Positions 7,979 through 16,070 of a stretch of 64,000 nt of DNA are shown here, piece by piece. The position numbers and the translations under genes are program-made. The DNA comes from Phycisphaerales bacterium. Its GTDB lineage: Bacteria; Planctomycetota; Phycisphaerae; UBA1845. The stretch covers positions 62,001 through 126,000 of the forward strand of contig JADZBE010000027.1 of assembly GCA_020852275.1 (NCBI GenBank), read 5' to 3'. Every line of letters begins with the position of its first letter. Within the stretch, counting starts at the first letter, position 1. The notes below the pieces were generated by a model. It did not search any database. It was given only the letters and a program-made list of their open reading frames with translations, and had not been told where the DNA came from.

Positions 7979-8569
7979 ATGAAAGCAGCAACACAGGTCA
8001 GTGAGCGCACCTCGGTCGAACGCAAGCGCCGCCCACCCAGCGCCGCATGGACGCGACGCGTCCCCTGGGCCGGCAAGGGCGAGCTGGAGCCGGCGCCCGC
8101 GATCGGCCCCGTGGAGCTGGTGGTCGAAGCCACCAACGCGGAGGGTGAGCTGTCCACCTGGTTCGACGATTTCTGGTGGGTCGATGTGCTCACGCTGTAC
8201 AAGAAGCGCGCGGTCACCATCCACCTTGCGCCCACTCCGGCAGCGCTGCTCAGTCCGGCTGTGCTGCACCAGTTCGAGATGTTGCGGCGCGTGGAGCCGC
8301 AGTGGAAATCCATCGCGCACGTCTTCGCGCAGGATCTGCCTGAAGCTGCGGCGGCGGCGCTGTCCGTCACGCCCTACCACGAGATTCGCATCATTGAGCC
8401 TCACCTGGCCGCATCCAGACCGGCCGGCAGCGCCGAATGCATCGACGCTGTCGTTGAATCCCTTCGCACGCAGCAGCCCGGAGTCGGCGGGCGCAAGCCG
8501 ATGCTGACGCGCGTCACCGAGCGCGATGCCACGGCGGCTCGGATTATCGGCGCCTCCGTTCAGCTCTGA
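7979..8569 (+). CDS. Conserved hypothetical protein
   Basis: 196 residues. ATG at 7979 has GGAGAG about 8 nt upstream. The central part has natural protein texture with aromatic clusters (STWFDDFWWVDVLTLYKKRA) followed by hydrophobic strands and helices (FEMLRRVEPQWKSIAHVF). No signal peptide or membrane helix. Opposite-strand ORFs 7549..8370 and 7811..8692 are shadows. No family is recognised. Confidence 0.55.
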   Translation: MKAATQVSERTSVERKRRPPSAAWTRRVPWAGKGELEPAPAIGPVELVVEATNAEGELSTWFDDFWWVDVLTLYKKRAVTIHLAPTPAALLSPAVLHQFEMLRRVEPQWKSIAHVFAQDLPEAAAAALSVTPYHEIRIIEPHLAASRPAGSAECIDAVVESLRTQQPGVGGRKPMLTRVTERDATAARIIGASVQL

Positions 8570-8779
8570 ACGAACAACGCTTCCTCCTCCCCCGCCCGCA
8601 GCGGTCCAGCGTGGAAGGCAACGCGCGTCATTTTCGCGCAGGCGGAAGTCCGGCTGAGTGCGTGGACGATTCGGGAGCCCCCACCGGCGCATTCCCGCCG
8701 CACCTTGAGTCCGTCGTGATACGGACGTTCACTTCAACTCCGCGCGCGACCGGGCCGATGATGCGCATTGAGGGTCTGA

Positions 8780-9421
8780 ATGCGTTCCAGGTCGCCCAGG
8801 GTTTCCGACATGCCCATGCACCCAGACGTCGCGCGCACGCCCGCGCTTCCGCCCAGCCTCCCGGCCGTGGCGTCCAGAACAAAAGTCGCCATCATCTGCG
8901 GCGGCGTCCTTCTGCTCGCCGTGGCCGCGGGCCAGCGATTTCTCGCCTTCCTCGACATCGCAGGCCTGCTGCTCACCACCGGCGGGACGATCGCGCTGCT
9001 GGTGGTTTCACTGGGATTGGGAGCATTCAAGACCACGTCGCGCACGCTGCTTTCGGGACCGACCTGTGAAGCCGATGCCACCACGACGCGCTGCTTCCTG
9101 CGCCAGACGGCCACCTACGCGCTGGCCTGCGGCTACCTCGGCTGCGTGCTGGGCATGATGCTGGTGCTGTTCAACCTGGAGAACCTGTCGCAGATCGGAC
9201 CGGGACTATCGCTCGCTTTGCTATCGCAGGTGTACGGCGTGGTGATTGCGCTGCTGGCGTACTGCGCGTCCACGCGATGGGAGCGTCGCATGGGCACCGC
9301 GGCCGAGTGGGACCGGCTCAGCCGGCGCACGCTGACCGAGACGTGCATCGCCACCGGCGCGGGCACGGCCAGCCTTCTGATGTTGTTCATGCTGCTGTAC
9401 GTGGCAATGGGACCAAGTTGA
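8780..9421 (+). CDS. MotA-like inner-membrane protein
   Basis: 213 residues; ATG at 8780 has GAGGG 5 nt upstream (in-frame ATGs at 8810 and 8816 are alternatives). Four hydrophobic segments are visible: VAIICGGVLLLAVAAGQRFL, LLLTTGGTIALLVVSLGLGA, YLGCVLGMMLVLF with ALLSQVYGVVIALLAY, and a last helix TASLLMLFMLLYVAM. The order 'IAGLLLTTGGT...LG..F' and 'GPGLSLALL.QVYGVVIA' resembles the MotA/TolQ/ExbB proton-channel core. The protein is shorter than MotA, and no MotB partner is adjacent. It is followed after 52 nt by the HDOD gene, so they may be co-transcribed. Assignment to the MotA family rests on visual similarity only. Confidence 0.55.
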   Translation: MRSRSPRVSDMPMHPDVARTPALPPSLPAVASRTKVAIICGGVLLLAVAAGQRFLAFLDIAGLLLTTGGTIALLVVSLGLGAFKTTSRTLLSGPTCEADATTTRCFLRQTATYALACGYLGCVLGMMLVLFNLENLSQIGPGLSLALLSQVYGVVIALLAYCASTRWERRMGTAAEWDRLSRRTLTETCIATGAGTASLLMLFMLLYVAMGPS

Positions 9422-9473
9422 AGCACCGGGCTGACGCTCTCTGCGCCATGTCCCCGGGCAGCAGGAGAATCGC

Positions 9474-10529
9474 GTGGGTCTTTGGGACTGGTTGATGAGC
9501 GCGCTGGGCGCCGGCGAAGCGGCCTCGCCGCCGGCGTCTCGTTCTCCCCCGCCGAGCGCGCCGGTCGCATCCACAAACCGCACAGCCTCCACGCTCTTTG
9601 CGACCGCCGCGCTGGAGGATGAGCGCTGGTGGTCGCCCTCGAACGCCGCGTGTGCGGACGCGGTGTCGCCCGCGCGCCCCGATCTTTCACCTGAAGCCCG
9701 CGCTCTGGAAAACCTGCTGGTTTCTCACTTTGACGGGCACGACCTCGCCCTGCCCGCGATGCCCGCGGCGCCGGACCAGGTGATGCGCGCCCTGCGCCGC
9801 AACGATGGCGATCTGCTCGAAGCCGCGCACATCATCGGCGAGGACCAGGTGCTCACGGCCGCGGTCCTGCGCACGGTCAATTCCCCGTTCTACCGGGGCG
9901 AGCGGGAGATCACGGCGGTGCGCGCGGCGGTGACGCGTCTGGGCACGCGCGCGCTGCGCACGCTGATGATGCACCAGGCGCTGCAGGCGGCGACGTTTCA
10001 GAGCAAGGGCGCGGACCCCGCGCGGGCGAACACGCTCTGGGAGCGGGCGCGTGCCGGCGCCTGGATCATGCAGGAGCTGGCGCGCTTCACCGGGCTGGAC
10101 GAGGAAGAGGCGTTTCTCATCGGGCTGCTGCACGACATCGGCAACGTCGTCGTGCTGCGCATCGTGGCCGCGGAGCGCGTCAAGACCAAGGCCCGGATCA
10201 CGGACGAGGAGTTCGAGTATCTCTGCCGCCAGTGCCACCAGGAGTTCGGCGAGCTGATTGCCGCGTCGTGGAAACTGCCGCAGCGCCTGCAGGCGCTCAT
10301 CCGCGACCACCACACCGCGCCCGAGCCGAACGAGCCGCTGGCGCCGCAACGCTGGACGCTGATGCTCTGCGACGACATCCTCTCACTGCTTCGATTCTCC
10401 CCCGGGCCGCCGCGCGACTTGCTGGCTTCATCGCCCGTGGCCGCGCTGCAACTGGGGAGCGGCGAGGAGTTCATCGAGTTCCTCCGCGGTCTGCCGGAGT
10501 TCCTCGACGACGCCCTGAGCGTCATGTAG
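9474..10529 (+). CDS. HDOD domain signalling protein
   Basis: 351 residues from a GTG start at 9474, with AGGAGA 7-8 nt upstream. Residues ~95-290 form an HDOD domain: LPAMPAAPDQVMRALRRND, then DQVLTAAVLRTVNSPFY, and the GLLHDIGNVVVL segment that keeps the His-Asp pair many HDOD proteins have lost. The N-terminal ~80 residues are Pro/Ala/Ser-rich and look disordered. HDOD proteins act in bacterial signalling and motility control, often with no known enzymatic activity. It sits 52 nt after the MotA-like gene in the same direction, which hints at a shared role. Confidence 0.85.
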   Translation: MGLWDWLMSALGAGEAASPPASRSPPPSAPVASTNRTASTLFATAALEDERWWSPSNAACADAVSPARPDLSPEARALENLLVSHFDGHDLALPAMPAAPDQVMRALRRNDGDLLEAAHIIGEDQVLTAAVLRTVNSPFYRGEREITAVRAAVTRLGTRALRTLMMHQALQAATFQSKGADPARANTLWERARAGAWIMQELARFTGLDEEEAFLIGLLHDIGNVVVLRIVAAERVKTKARITDEEFEYLCRQCHQEFGELIAASWKLPQRLQALIRDHHTAPEPNEPLAPQRWTLMLCDDILSLLRFSPGPPRDLLASSPVAALQLGSGEEFIEFLRGLPEFLDDALSVM

Positions 10530-10687
10530 GGCGTTCTCGCATCCTTTGGATACGTGCCCCGGGACCATTCTCGCCCGCAATTCTCCGTTGTCTGGAACGC
10601 CGCTTGCAGGGAATGCAGCGCAATCCAGCCGCCTCCGCGCGTGCGGACCGAGGCCGGGGACGTTTGCATTTCGCGGGGAGAGCCGTC

Positions 10688-12091
10688 ATGTCGGTCACAC
10701 GTCATCACAAGCTTGTCATCGTGGGCGCCGCCGGGCGCGATTTCCACGACTTCAACGTGTTCTGGAAACACCGCGACGACGTCGAGGTCATCGCCTTCAC
10801 CGCGGCGCAGATTCCCAACATCGCCGACCGCGTCTATCCCCCGCAGCTTGCCGGACCGCGCTATCCGCGCGGCATCCCCATCCGCCCGGAGGAGGATCTC
10901 GAATCGCTGATCCGCGAGCACGGTGTCACGGATGTGGCACTCGCCTACTCCGACCTGAGCTACGACGACGTGATGCACAAGGCCGCACGGGCGCAGGCGG
11001 CGGGCGCGGACTTCTGCCTGCTGGGGTGGGAGCACACGATGCTGCAGTCGGTCAAGCCGGTCATCGCCGTCTGCGCCGTGCGCACCGGTTGCGGCAAGAG
11101 CCAGACGACGCGCCGCATCACCGGTTACCTGCGCAGCGCGGGACATCGCGTGGCCGTCGTGCGCCATCCGATGCCTTACGGCGACCTCTCGCGCCAGGTC
11201 TGCCAGCGGTTCGCGGAATTGGCGGACCTTGATCGGCACGAGTGCACCATCGAGGAGCGGGAGGAGTACGAGCCGCACATTCGCGCCGGGACGCTGGTGT
11301 TCGCCGGCGTGGACTACGAGCGCATTCTGCGGGAGGCGGAGAAGGAGGCGGACGTCGTCCTGTGGGACGGCGGCAACAACGACCTGTCGTTCTACCGCGC
11401 CGACCTGTACATCACGGTGACGGATCCGCTGCGCGCCGGGCATGAGCTGCGCTACTACCCCGGGGAGACCAACCTGCGCCTGGCGGACGTCGTCATCATC
11501 AACAAGGTGGACAGCAGCCGTCCCGAAGACGTCGCCACCGTGCGCGAGGACATCGCCCGCGTCAACCCGAGAGCGACGGTGATGGAAGCGGAATCGCCGG
11601 TCATGGTCGCCGAGCCGGATGCGGTGCGGGGGCGGCGCGTGCTGGCGGTGGAGGACGGTCCGACGGTGACGCACGGCGGGATGAAGTTCGGCGCGGCGCA
11701 CGTGGCCGCCCGGCGTCTGGGCGCGCGGCAGATTGTCGATCCGCGCCCGTTCGCGGCCGGCTCGATCCGCGAGACGTTTGAGAAGTTCCCGCACCTGACG
11801 GACGTGCTGCCGGCCATGGGCTACGGCAGTCGGCAGGTGCACGAGCTTGAGGCGACCATTAACGCGGTGGACTGCGACACGGTGCTGGTGGGCACGCCGA
11901 TCGACCTGACGCGCCTGCTGAAGCTCAACAAGCCGGCGGTGCGCGTCCGCTACGAGCTGGCGGAGCGCGACCCGGCGAAGCTGCGCGGTCTGGTGCTGAG
12001 CGTCATGAAGCGCGACGCGTCGCTGCGGCAGGATGGCGCTTCGGAAGAGGGGAGCGGACCGCTTGCGGTGCCGCAGGCCGTCCACCGGTGA
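10688..12091 (+). CDS. Cyclic 2,3-diphosphoglycerate synthetase-like P-loop GTPase
   Basis: 467 residues; ATG at 10688 has GGGGAGAG upstream. The N-terminal ~130 residues form a nucleotide-sugar-like Rossmann part (KLVIVGAAGRDFHDFNVFW). A P-loop follows at ~133 (VRTGCGKSQTTRR), then switch-like WDGGNNDLSFYRADL and a guanine-specificity motif IINKVDS. The overall order matches the bacterial/archaeal family annotated as cyclic 2,3-diphosphoglycerate synthetase. The P-loop lacks the first Gly of the classic GxxxxGKS pattern. Whether the bacterial members make cyclic diphosphoglycerate is not established. It converges on the ADP-ribosylglycohydrolase gene with 34 nt between stops. Confidence 0.8.
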   Translation: MSVTRHHKLVIVGAAGRDFHDFNVFWKHRDDVEVIAFTAAQIPNIADRVYPPQLAGPRYPRGIPIRPEEDLESLIREHGVTDVALAYSDLSYDDVMHKAARAQAAGADFCLLGWEHTMLQSVKPVIAVCAVRTGCGKSQTTRRITGYLRSAGHRVAVVRHPMPYGDLSRQVCQRFAELADLDRHECTIEEREEYEPHIRAGTLVFAGVDYERILREAEKEADVVLWDGGNNDLSFYRADLYITVTDPLRAGHELRYYPGETNLRLADVVIINKVDSSRPEDVATVREDIARVNPRATVMEAESPVMVAEPDAVRGRRVLAVEDGPTVTHGGMKFGAAHVAARRLGARQIVDPRPFAAGSIRETFEKFPHLTDVLPAMGYGSRQVHELEATINAVDCDTVLVGTPIDLTRLLKLNKPAVRVRYELAERDPAKLRGLVLSVMKRDASLRQDGASEEGSGPLAVPQAVHR

Positions 12092-12125
12092 GGCGCCGGC
12101 GCCGCAGCGACGGAGCGCGGACCTG

Positions 12126-13934
12126 TCAGGCTGGAAGGTCGCCTTCGCGCGAGCCTGACGCCGCTGGCGAACCGAAAACCGCCAGCGAGGCGATCGACGT
12201 GAAGTTCCCCGTCCCGCCGGCGCGCCCGATGATGCGGACGGCACGCGCCTCCACGGCGGGGAATCGGATTTCGTACTGCACCCAAGGCGCGTGGCGGAGC
12301 GGCTGATCGCCGGGCGGACACGACGGTGACCATGTCGCATCAGCAACGACCCTCCATTCCTCGCGCACTTTGGGCGCGCCCCTCATGGATCGATCCCCAA
12401 CCTCCGGCGCCTCCGCGAGCACCTCGATCCGCGGATCAGCAAACCAGCCGCCCACTTCCTCAAGCGTCCCCACGCGAAAGACCACGGCCTCGATGCGCAC
12501 CGGGTGCGGCCATTCGTAGCCGTAGAAATGCTCCGTATCCTGCGGGCCGAATCCGTAGAACGACCGCGGCGCGGCGCAAGCAGGCGGAGGCCAGCAGGGC
12601 TCGGGCGCCTGCCGGTGGATCACATCCACACCGTCGGCCAGCAGCGCGCGCGGCGCGAAGACGATGATGCGCTCCAAAGCCGCTTCGTCGAGCCGCCGGC
12701 AGTGAGCCAGGATGCCCGACGCGCTACGGGTGAGATTCTCGCGCTCGCCGCAGCGCAGCGCGTAGCAGACCGCGTCCTTTTCTGAGGGAGCAACGAAGTT
12801 CGCATCCGCGTTGATGACCAGCCACGGTTCGCCTGACCGATCTTCGAGTCGCCCGCCGGCGCGGAGCACCGTGGCCACGCCCTGTTCGGCGATGCGCCGC
12901 GACTGGTCGGCGAGGCTCGCGTCGGGCAGGTCGTGGCGCGTGCGGTTGTGGTAGCGGTCGTTGAGCGGCTGATCCCACCGGCGCTCCGGCAGCGGAAAGA
13001 GCAGCTCGTCGGGGATGCCTTCCACGCCCACGAGCATCGCCACGAGGCCGCACATCGTCGCCGCCTGGTTGTCCGTGTCGAAGCCGATGCGGCAGCACAT
13101 TTCCAGCGTGCGCCGGAAGTCGCCGCCGCCGTAGAGCAGCGCGAGAATGCCGGCGGCCGCGTTGAGGTTTGCGTTCCAGATCGTCTTCGTGGCGGGGTCT
13201 TCCTCGTGGAAATAGGTCTGGCATACCTGGCGGCGCGCGGCGCACCAGTCGTCCGGATGCGCGGCGTGCAGCTCGCGCAAGTGACGCACCGTTCGCGCAA
13301 ATCGACCGTCTTGAGGCAAGAACGCGCCCGCCAGATCGACAAGACCGGCGACGTCGTTCTCGAAGAAGGCCGCGGCGTACATCACGCCGTAGTGGATGGT
13401 CGGCTCGATGCCCCACCCGTCGGCCATGACGCGCGCTGCCCAGGCGCTGCGGTCCGCGGCATGGCGCAGCATTCCCGGCGCGGTGACGCCCCAGATCTCG
13501 TTGACGAGCTGCGCATCGATCTGAAACCAGTGCGGGCTGACGCCCTGCCGACCCGTCGCCGGCGGGCGCAGACCGTGGTGCATCAGCCCCAGCGCCGCGC
13601 GGTTGGCCACCCACACGTGGCTGCGCACGTGGTGCATCCATCGCCGCGCCAGCTCTTCGCACGTGACGTCGCGCGAGCCTCCCTGCTCGTCTTTCGCGGC
13701 CTCCATCGCCAGCAAATACATGTACTCGACGTCCGTGTCGTCGTCGGAGAACGCCCCGTCGGCCTGGCGGATGAGGTCCAGGACCCAGGGCGCCCAGACG
13801 GGATCCTGGCCGTGCGGCATCGGCTCGTCGATGAACAGATTCTCGTAACCCAGGCCGAACATGTTGCCCACGCACTGCCCGATCCACGAGGCGTGAACCT
13901 TGCGAGCGTACTCGGACATCGGGATGGAGAGCAT
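12126..13934 (-). CDS. ADP-ribosylglycohydrolase family protein with C-terminal discoidin-like domain
   Basis: 602 residues from ATG 13934; ATG 13919 is an alternative, and neither has a clear ribosome site. Residues ~5-370 match the DraG/ADP-ribosylglycohydrolase all-helical fold: WIGQCVGNMFGLGYENL, the metal motif FSDDDTDVEYMYLLAMEA and the second motif RIGFDTDNQAATMCGLVA. These acidic residues bind the two Mg ions in the family. The C-terminal ~120 residues (PHPVRIEAVVFRVGTLEEVG, then ARAVRIIGRAGGTGNFTSIA) resemble an F5/8 type C (discoidin) sandwich, which usually binds sugar or surface ligands. No signal peptide is seen. The substrate is unknown. Confidence 0.85.
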   Translation of the reverse strand: MLSIPMSEYARKVHASWIGQCVGNMFGLGYENLFIDEPMPHGQDPVWAPWVLDLIRQADGAFSDDDTDVEYMYLLAMEAAKDEQGGSRDVTCEELARRWMHHVRSHVWVANRAALGLMHHGLRPPATGRQGVSPHWFQIDAQLVNEIWGVTAPGMLRHAADRSAWAARVMADGWGIEPTIHYGVMYAAAFFENDVAGLVDLAGAFLPQDGRFARTVRHLRELHAAHPDDWCAARRQVCQTYFHEEDPATKTIWNANLNAAAGILALLYGGGDFRRTLEMCCRIGFDTDNQAATMCGLVAMLVGVEGIPDELLFPLPERRWDQPLNDRYHNRTRHDLPDASLADQSRRIAEQGVATVLRAGGRLEDRSGEPWLVINADANFVAPSEKDAVCYALRCGERENLTRSASGILAHCRRLDEAALERIIVFAPRALLADGVDVIHRQAPEPCWPPPACAAPRSFYGFGPQDTEHFYGYEWPHPVRIEAVVFRVGTLEEVGGWFADPRIEVLAEAPEVGDRSMRGAPKVREEWRVVADATWSPSCPPGDQPLRHAPWVQYEIRFPAVEARAVRIIGRAGGTGNFTSIASLAVFGSPAASGSREGDLPA

Positions 13935-14071
13935 GGACACGGGTGATCTTCGATGCAACGCTGGTGACGCGTTCTGCACACGCAGGCGACGCCGAAGAAG
14001 CGACGTTTCTTCGGACGCAGGCCGTTCGTCAAGCCCCGGCGGCTGGTGCAGAACTCACGAACCGGCGCGGG

Positions 14072-14167
14072 CGTCGTCACCCCCGCGCACCCGTCGTCAC
14101 CCCCGCGCAGGCGGGGGTCCAGAACGCACTGCCACGCCGCTGGATGCCCGCCTGCGCGAGAATGACG
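14072..14167. repeat. Dispersed palindromic repeat (TCATTCCCGCG family)
   Basis: Facing copies of gtcacccccgcgcaggcggggg and cgcctgcgcgagaatgac in the gap between the ADP-ribosylglycohydrolase and mutY genes, preceded by a partial duplicate of the left arm (gtcgtcacccccgcgca). Other members are at 19156, 28440, 29149, 50976, 56417 and 57671. Confidence 0.75.
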
Positions 14168-14254
14168 ATTCGTGCCATTCGACGTGCGCGGCCATGAGGT
14201 TCCAGCGAGCCTGACACAGTGGACGCATTTCGCCTGCGACGGTACATGCACCGC

Positions 14255-15592
14255 ATGACCAGCGAGCAGGATCAAGCGTGGGTGCGTCGATTCCGCCGCG
14301 CGCTGCTGGCGTGGTACGACCGGCATCGGCGCGACCTGCCGTGGCGGCTCGATCCACCGATCGCTTACGCCACGCTCGTTTCGGAGTTCATGCTGCAGCA
14401 GACGCAGGTGGCGACGGTCATCCCCTACTTCGAACGCTTCATGCGGCGCTTCCCCACCGTGCATTCGCTCGCGCGGGCGAGGATCGGCTCCGTCCTGCCG
14501 TACTGGGCGGGGCTGGGCTATTACCGGCGATGCCACCATCTGCACGCTGCGGCCAGGACGATCGTGCGGGAGCATGGCGGATGCGTACCGCAAGATGTTG
14601 ATTCCCTGCGATCGCTGCCCGGAGTCGGAGCGTACACGGCCGGCGCGGTGGCGTCGATTGCGTTTGGGGTCCGCGCGCCCGCGGTGGACGGGAATGTGCG
14701 GCGCGTGCTGGCGCGGGTAACCGGTGCGCCTCATCGGACGATCTCGACCTCCGCAGGCCGTACCGGCTCAGCCCGCCCCGCCGCAGACCGCGCCGCCGAA
14801 GTTCGCCCCGCCGCGGACATGTTTGTCGCGCTGGCCGGCCGATTGGTTCCCCCGACGCGACCGGGTGACTTCAACCAGGCGCTCATGGAACTTGGCGCGA
14901 CGGTGTGCTCGCCCGGCAGGCCGCACTGTGCTTCATGCCCGGTGACGCGCTTGTGCGCTTTCGGGATGGCGCAAGCGCGTGGAGAAGCGCCGGCGCGCAG
15001 CGCAGCGCTGAGCGCACGCTGCGACCAATCTCACGGCTTGACGCGGGATCGTTCGCAACGGCTCAACTCCGACGCGGTTGGCAGGGTTCGCGTTCACCCA
15101 GCCTTTCGGAAGCCCCGCCCGATGCACCTCGTCTCGCTGGTAGTGCAGCGCGAGGGACTGTTCCTTTACGTGCAACGCCCGGTCGAGGGTCTGTGGGCGG
15201 GATTGTGGGAATGGCCCACGAGCGAGGTGCCCGACGGCATGTCTCCGCGCGCTTGCGCCGCGAAGCTTGCGCGCGAGCTTCTCGGCCCCGACGCGCGTGG
15301 GCTGTCGATCTTGGGCAGGGTTGGACATCAGCTCACGCACCGTGCGGTCACGATTCACGTGTTCGAGGTGGAAACCGACAATGCGCTGCGGACGCCTCGG
15401 CGCCGCACTCGAGCGACGGCTAATGGGGACAGCAGCGTTCAACACCCGTCGCGCGGGGGGCGATGGCGCGCGCTGGATGAACTCCCGGCGAGGCGTGCAC
15501 GCCAAGCCGCCTTGCCCATGTCGGCAGCCCAGCGCAAGGTTCAGGCCTTGTGGCTGCGTCATGCTTCGACGCAGGAATCCCGGCAGGCATGA
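14255..15592 (+). CDS. mutY: A/G-specific adenine DNA glycosylase MutY
   Basis: 445 residues from ATG 14255 (ATG 14246 and GTG 14219 are in-frame alternatives). It removes adenine mispaired with 8-oxoguanine or G in base excision repair. The HhH-GPD core is clear: EFMLQQTQVATVIPYFERFM carries the catalytic Glu, LPGVGAYTAGAVASIAFG is the helix-hairpin-helix, and VDGNVRRVLARV carries the catalytic Asp. The 4Fe-4S loop is intact (C-x6-C-x2-C-x5-C: CSPGRPHCASCPVTRLC). A C-terminal NUDIX-like domain for 8-oxoG recognition follows from ~300 (LFLYVQRPVEGLWAGLWEWP). An extra Ala/Arg-rich insertion (~17 residues) lies between the catalytic Asp helix and the PTRPGDFNQALMELG segment. Linker regions are unusually long. 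Confidence 0.93.
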   Translation: MTSEQDQAWVRRFRRALLAWYDRHRRDLPWRLDPPIAYATLVSEFMLQQTQVATVIPYFERFMRRFPTVHSLARARIGSVLPYWAGLGYYRRCHHLHAAARTIVREHGGCVPQDVDSLRSLPGVGAYTAGAVASIAFGVRAPAVDGNVRRVLARVTGAPHRTISTSAGRTGSARPAADRAAEVRPAADMFVALAGRLVPPTRPGDFNQALMELGATVCSPGRPHCASCPVTRLCAFGMAQARGEAPARSAALSARCDQSHGLTRDRSQRLNSDAVGRVRVHPAFRKPRPMHLVSLVVQREGLFLYVQRPVEGLWAGLWEWPTSEVPDGMSPRACAAKLARELLGPDARGLSILGRVGHQLTHRAVTIHVFEVETDNALRTPRRRTRATANGDSSVQHPSRGGRWRALDELPARRARQAALPMSAAQRKVQALWLRHASTQESRQA

Positions 15593-15595
15593 TCT

Positions 15596-15645
15596 GATAC
15601 GGCGCCGGCTGCGAAGCGCCGGCTGCGAAGCGCCGACTGCAACGC
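15596..15645. repeat. 14-bp tandem repeat
   Basis: gcgccggctgcgaa is repeated about 2.5 times just downstream of the mutY stop. Probably simple slippage. Confidence 0.5.
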
Positions 15646-15679
15646 GCGGGATGCTCGCGGCGCGAATCCTCCTGTGCGT

Positions 15680-15729
15680 AAAAACGAGGCACCGCTGGGG
15701 CCGGACGACTCCCCCGTCGGCCCCAGCGG
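15680..15729 (-). terminator. Rho-independent terminator for the 60-aa gene
   Basis: Read on the minus strand: stem ccgctggggccg (15718-15729) pairing with cggccccagcgg (15692-15703), then gcctcg and a run of five T. It ends the minus-strand unit that includes the small secreted peptide gene. Confidence 0.75.
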
Positions 15730-15754
15730 CGCGTCAGCGCGTCTTATCGACCCG

Positions 15755-15937
15755 CTACGGTGTGAACAGATTCACAAAAACGTCGAACAACCAGCCGATC
15801 AGGGTGTGGCCGGTTTCGACCACCATGCCCTGCCACTGGCTCGGCGTTTCACCGCCCGCCAGCGCGACGCCGGGAACCGCCAGCAACGCCAGCAGCACGG
15901 CGCCCATCCACAAACTACCCCTTTGCGTTTTCGCCAT
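15755..15937 (-). CDS. Small secreted peptide (60 aa), possible signalling pro-peptide
   Basis: 60 residues from ATG 15937, with GGGAGG 6 nt upstream; the 84-aa track version starts too early. MAKTQRG is followed by the hydrophobic WMGAVLLALLAVPGVALA and a signal peptidase I-type site (ALA-GG). The mature part is only ~33 residues and ends in a hydrophobic block (GWLFDVFVNLFTP). It lies 134 nt downstream of an HTH-TPR regulator on the same strand and has its own terminator. This order recalls RRNPP regulator/pro-peptide cassettes. Alternatively it is a small membrane-associated protein of unrelated function. Confidence 0.65.
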   Translation of the reverse strand: MAKTQRGSLWMGAVLLALLAVPGVALAGGETPSQWQGMVVETGHTLIGWLFDVFVNLFTP

Positions 15938-16070
15938 AGATGGCCTCCCTGAAAAGAAACACAACGCGCATCCGGATCCTCCCTGCTTTGGCGCAGGGAA
16001 TCTGCACACACCACGTGTTGCAGCGGGCTTTCCGCCTCGCAGCGACGGGCGACCTCGATCCGGAGAACTT

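Noticed and set aside
9998-12346. 782-aa minus-strand ORF
   Set aside because: It is antisense to the HDOD and GTPase genes, Arg/His-rich and without domains; a typical high-GC shadow.
14072-14167. CRISPR-like short repeats around the TCATTCCCGCG family
   Set aside because: Copies are few, face each other and lack regular unique spacers; no cas genes are in the window.
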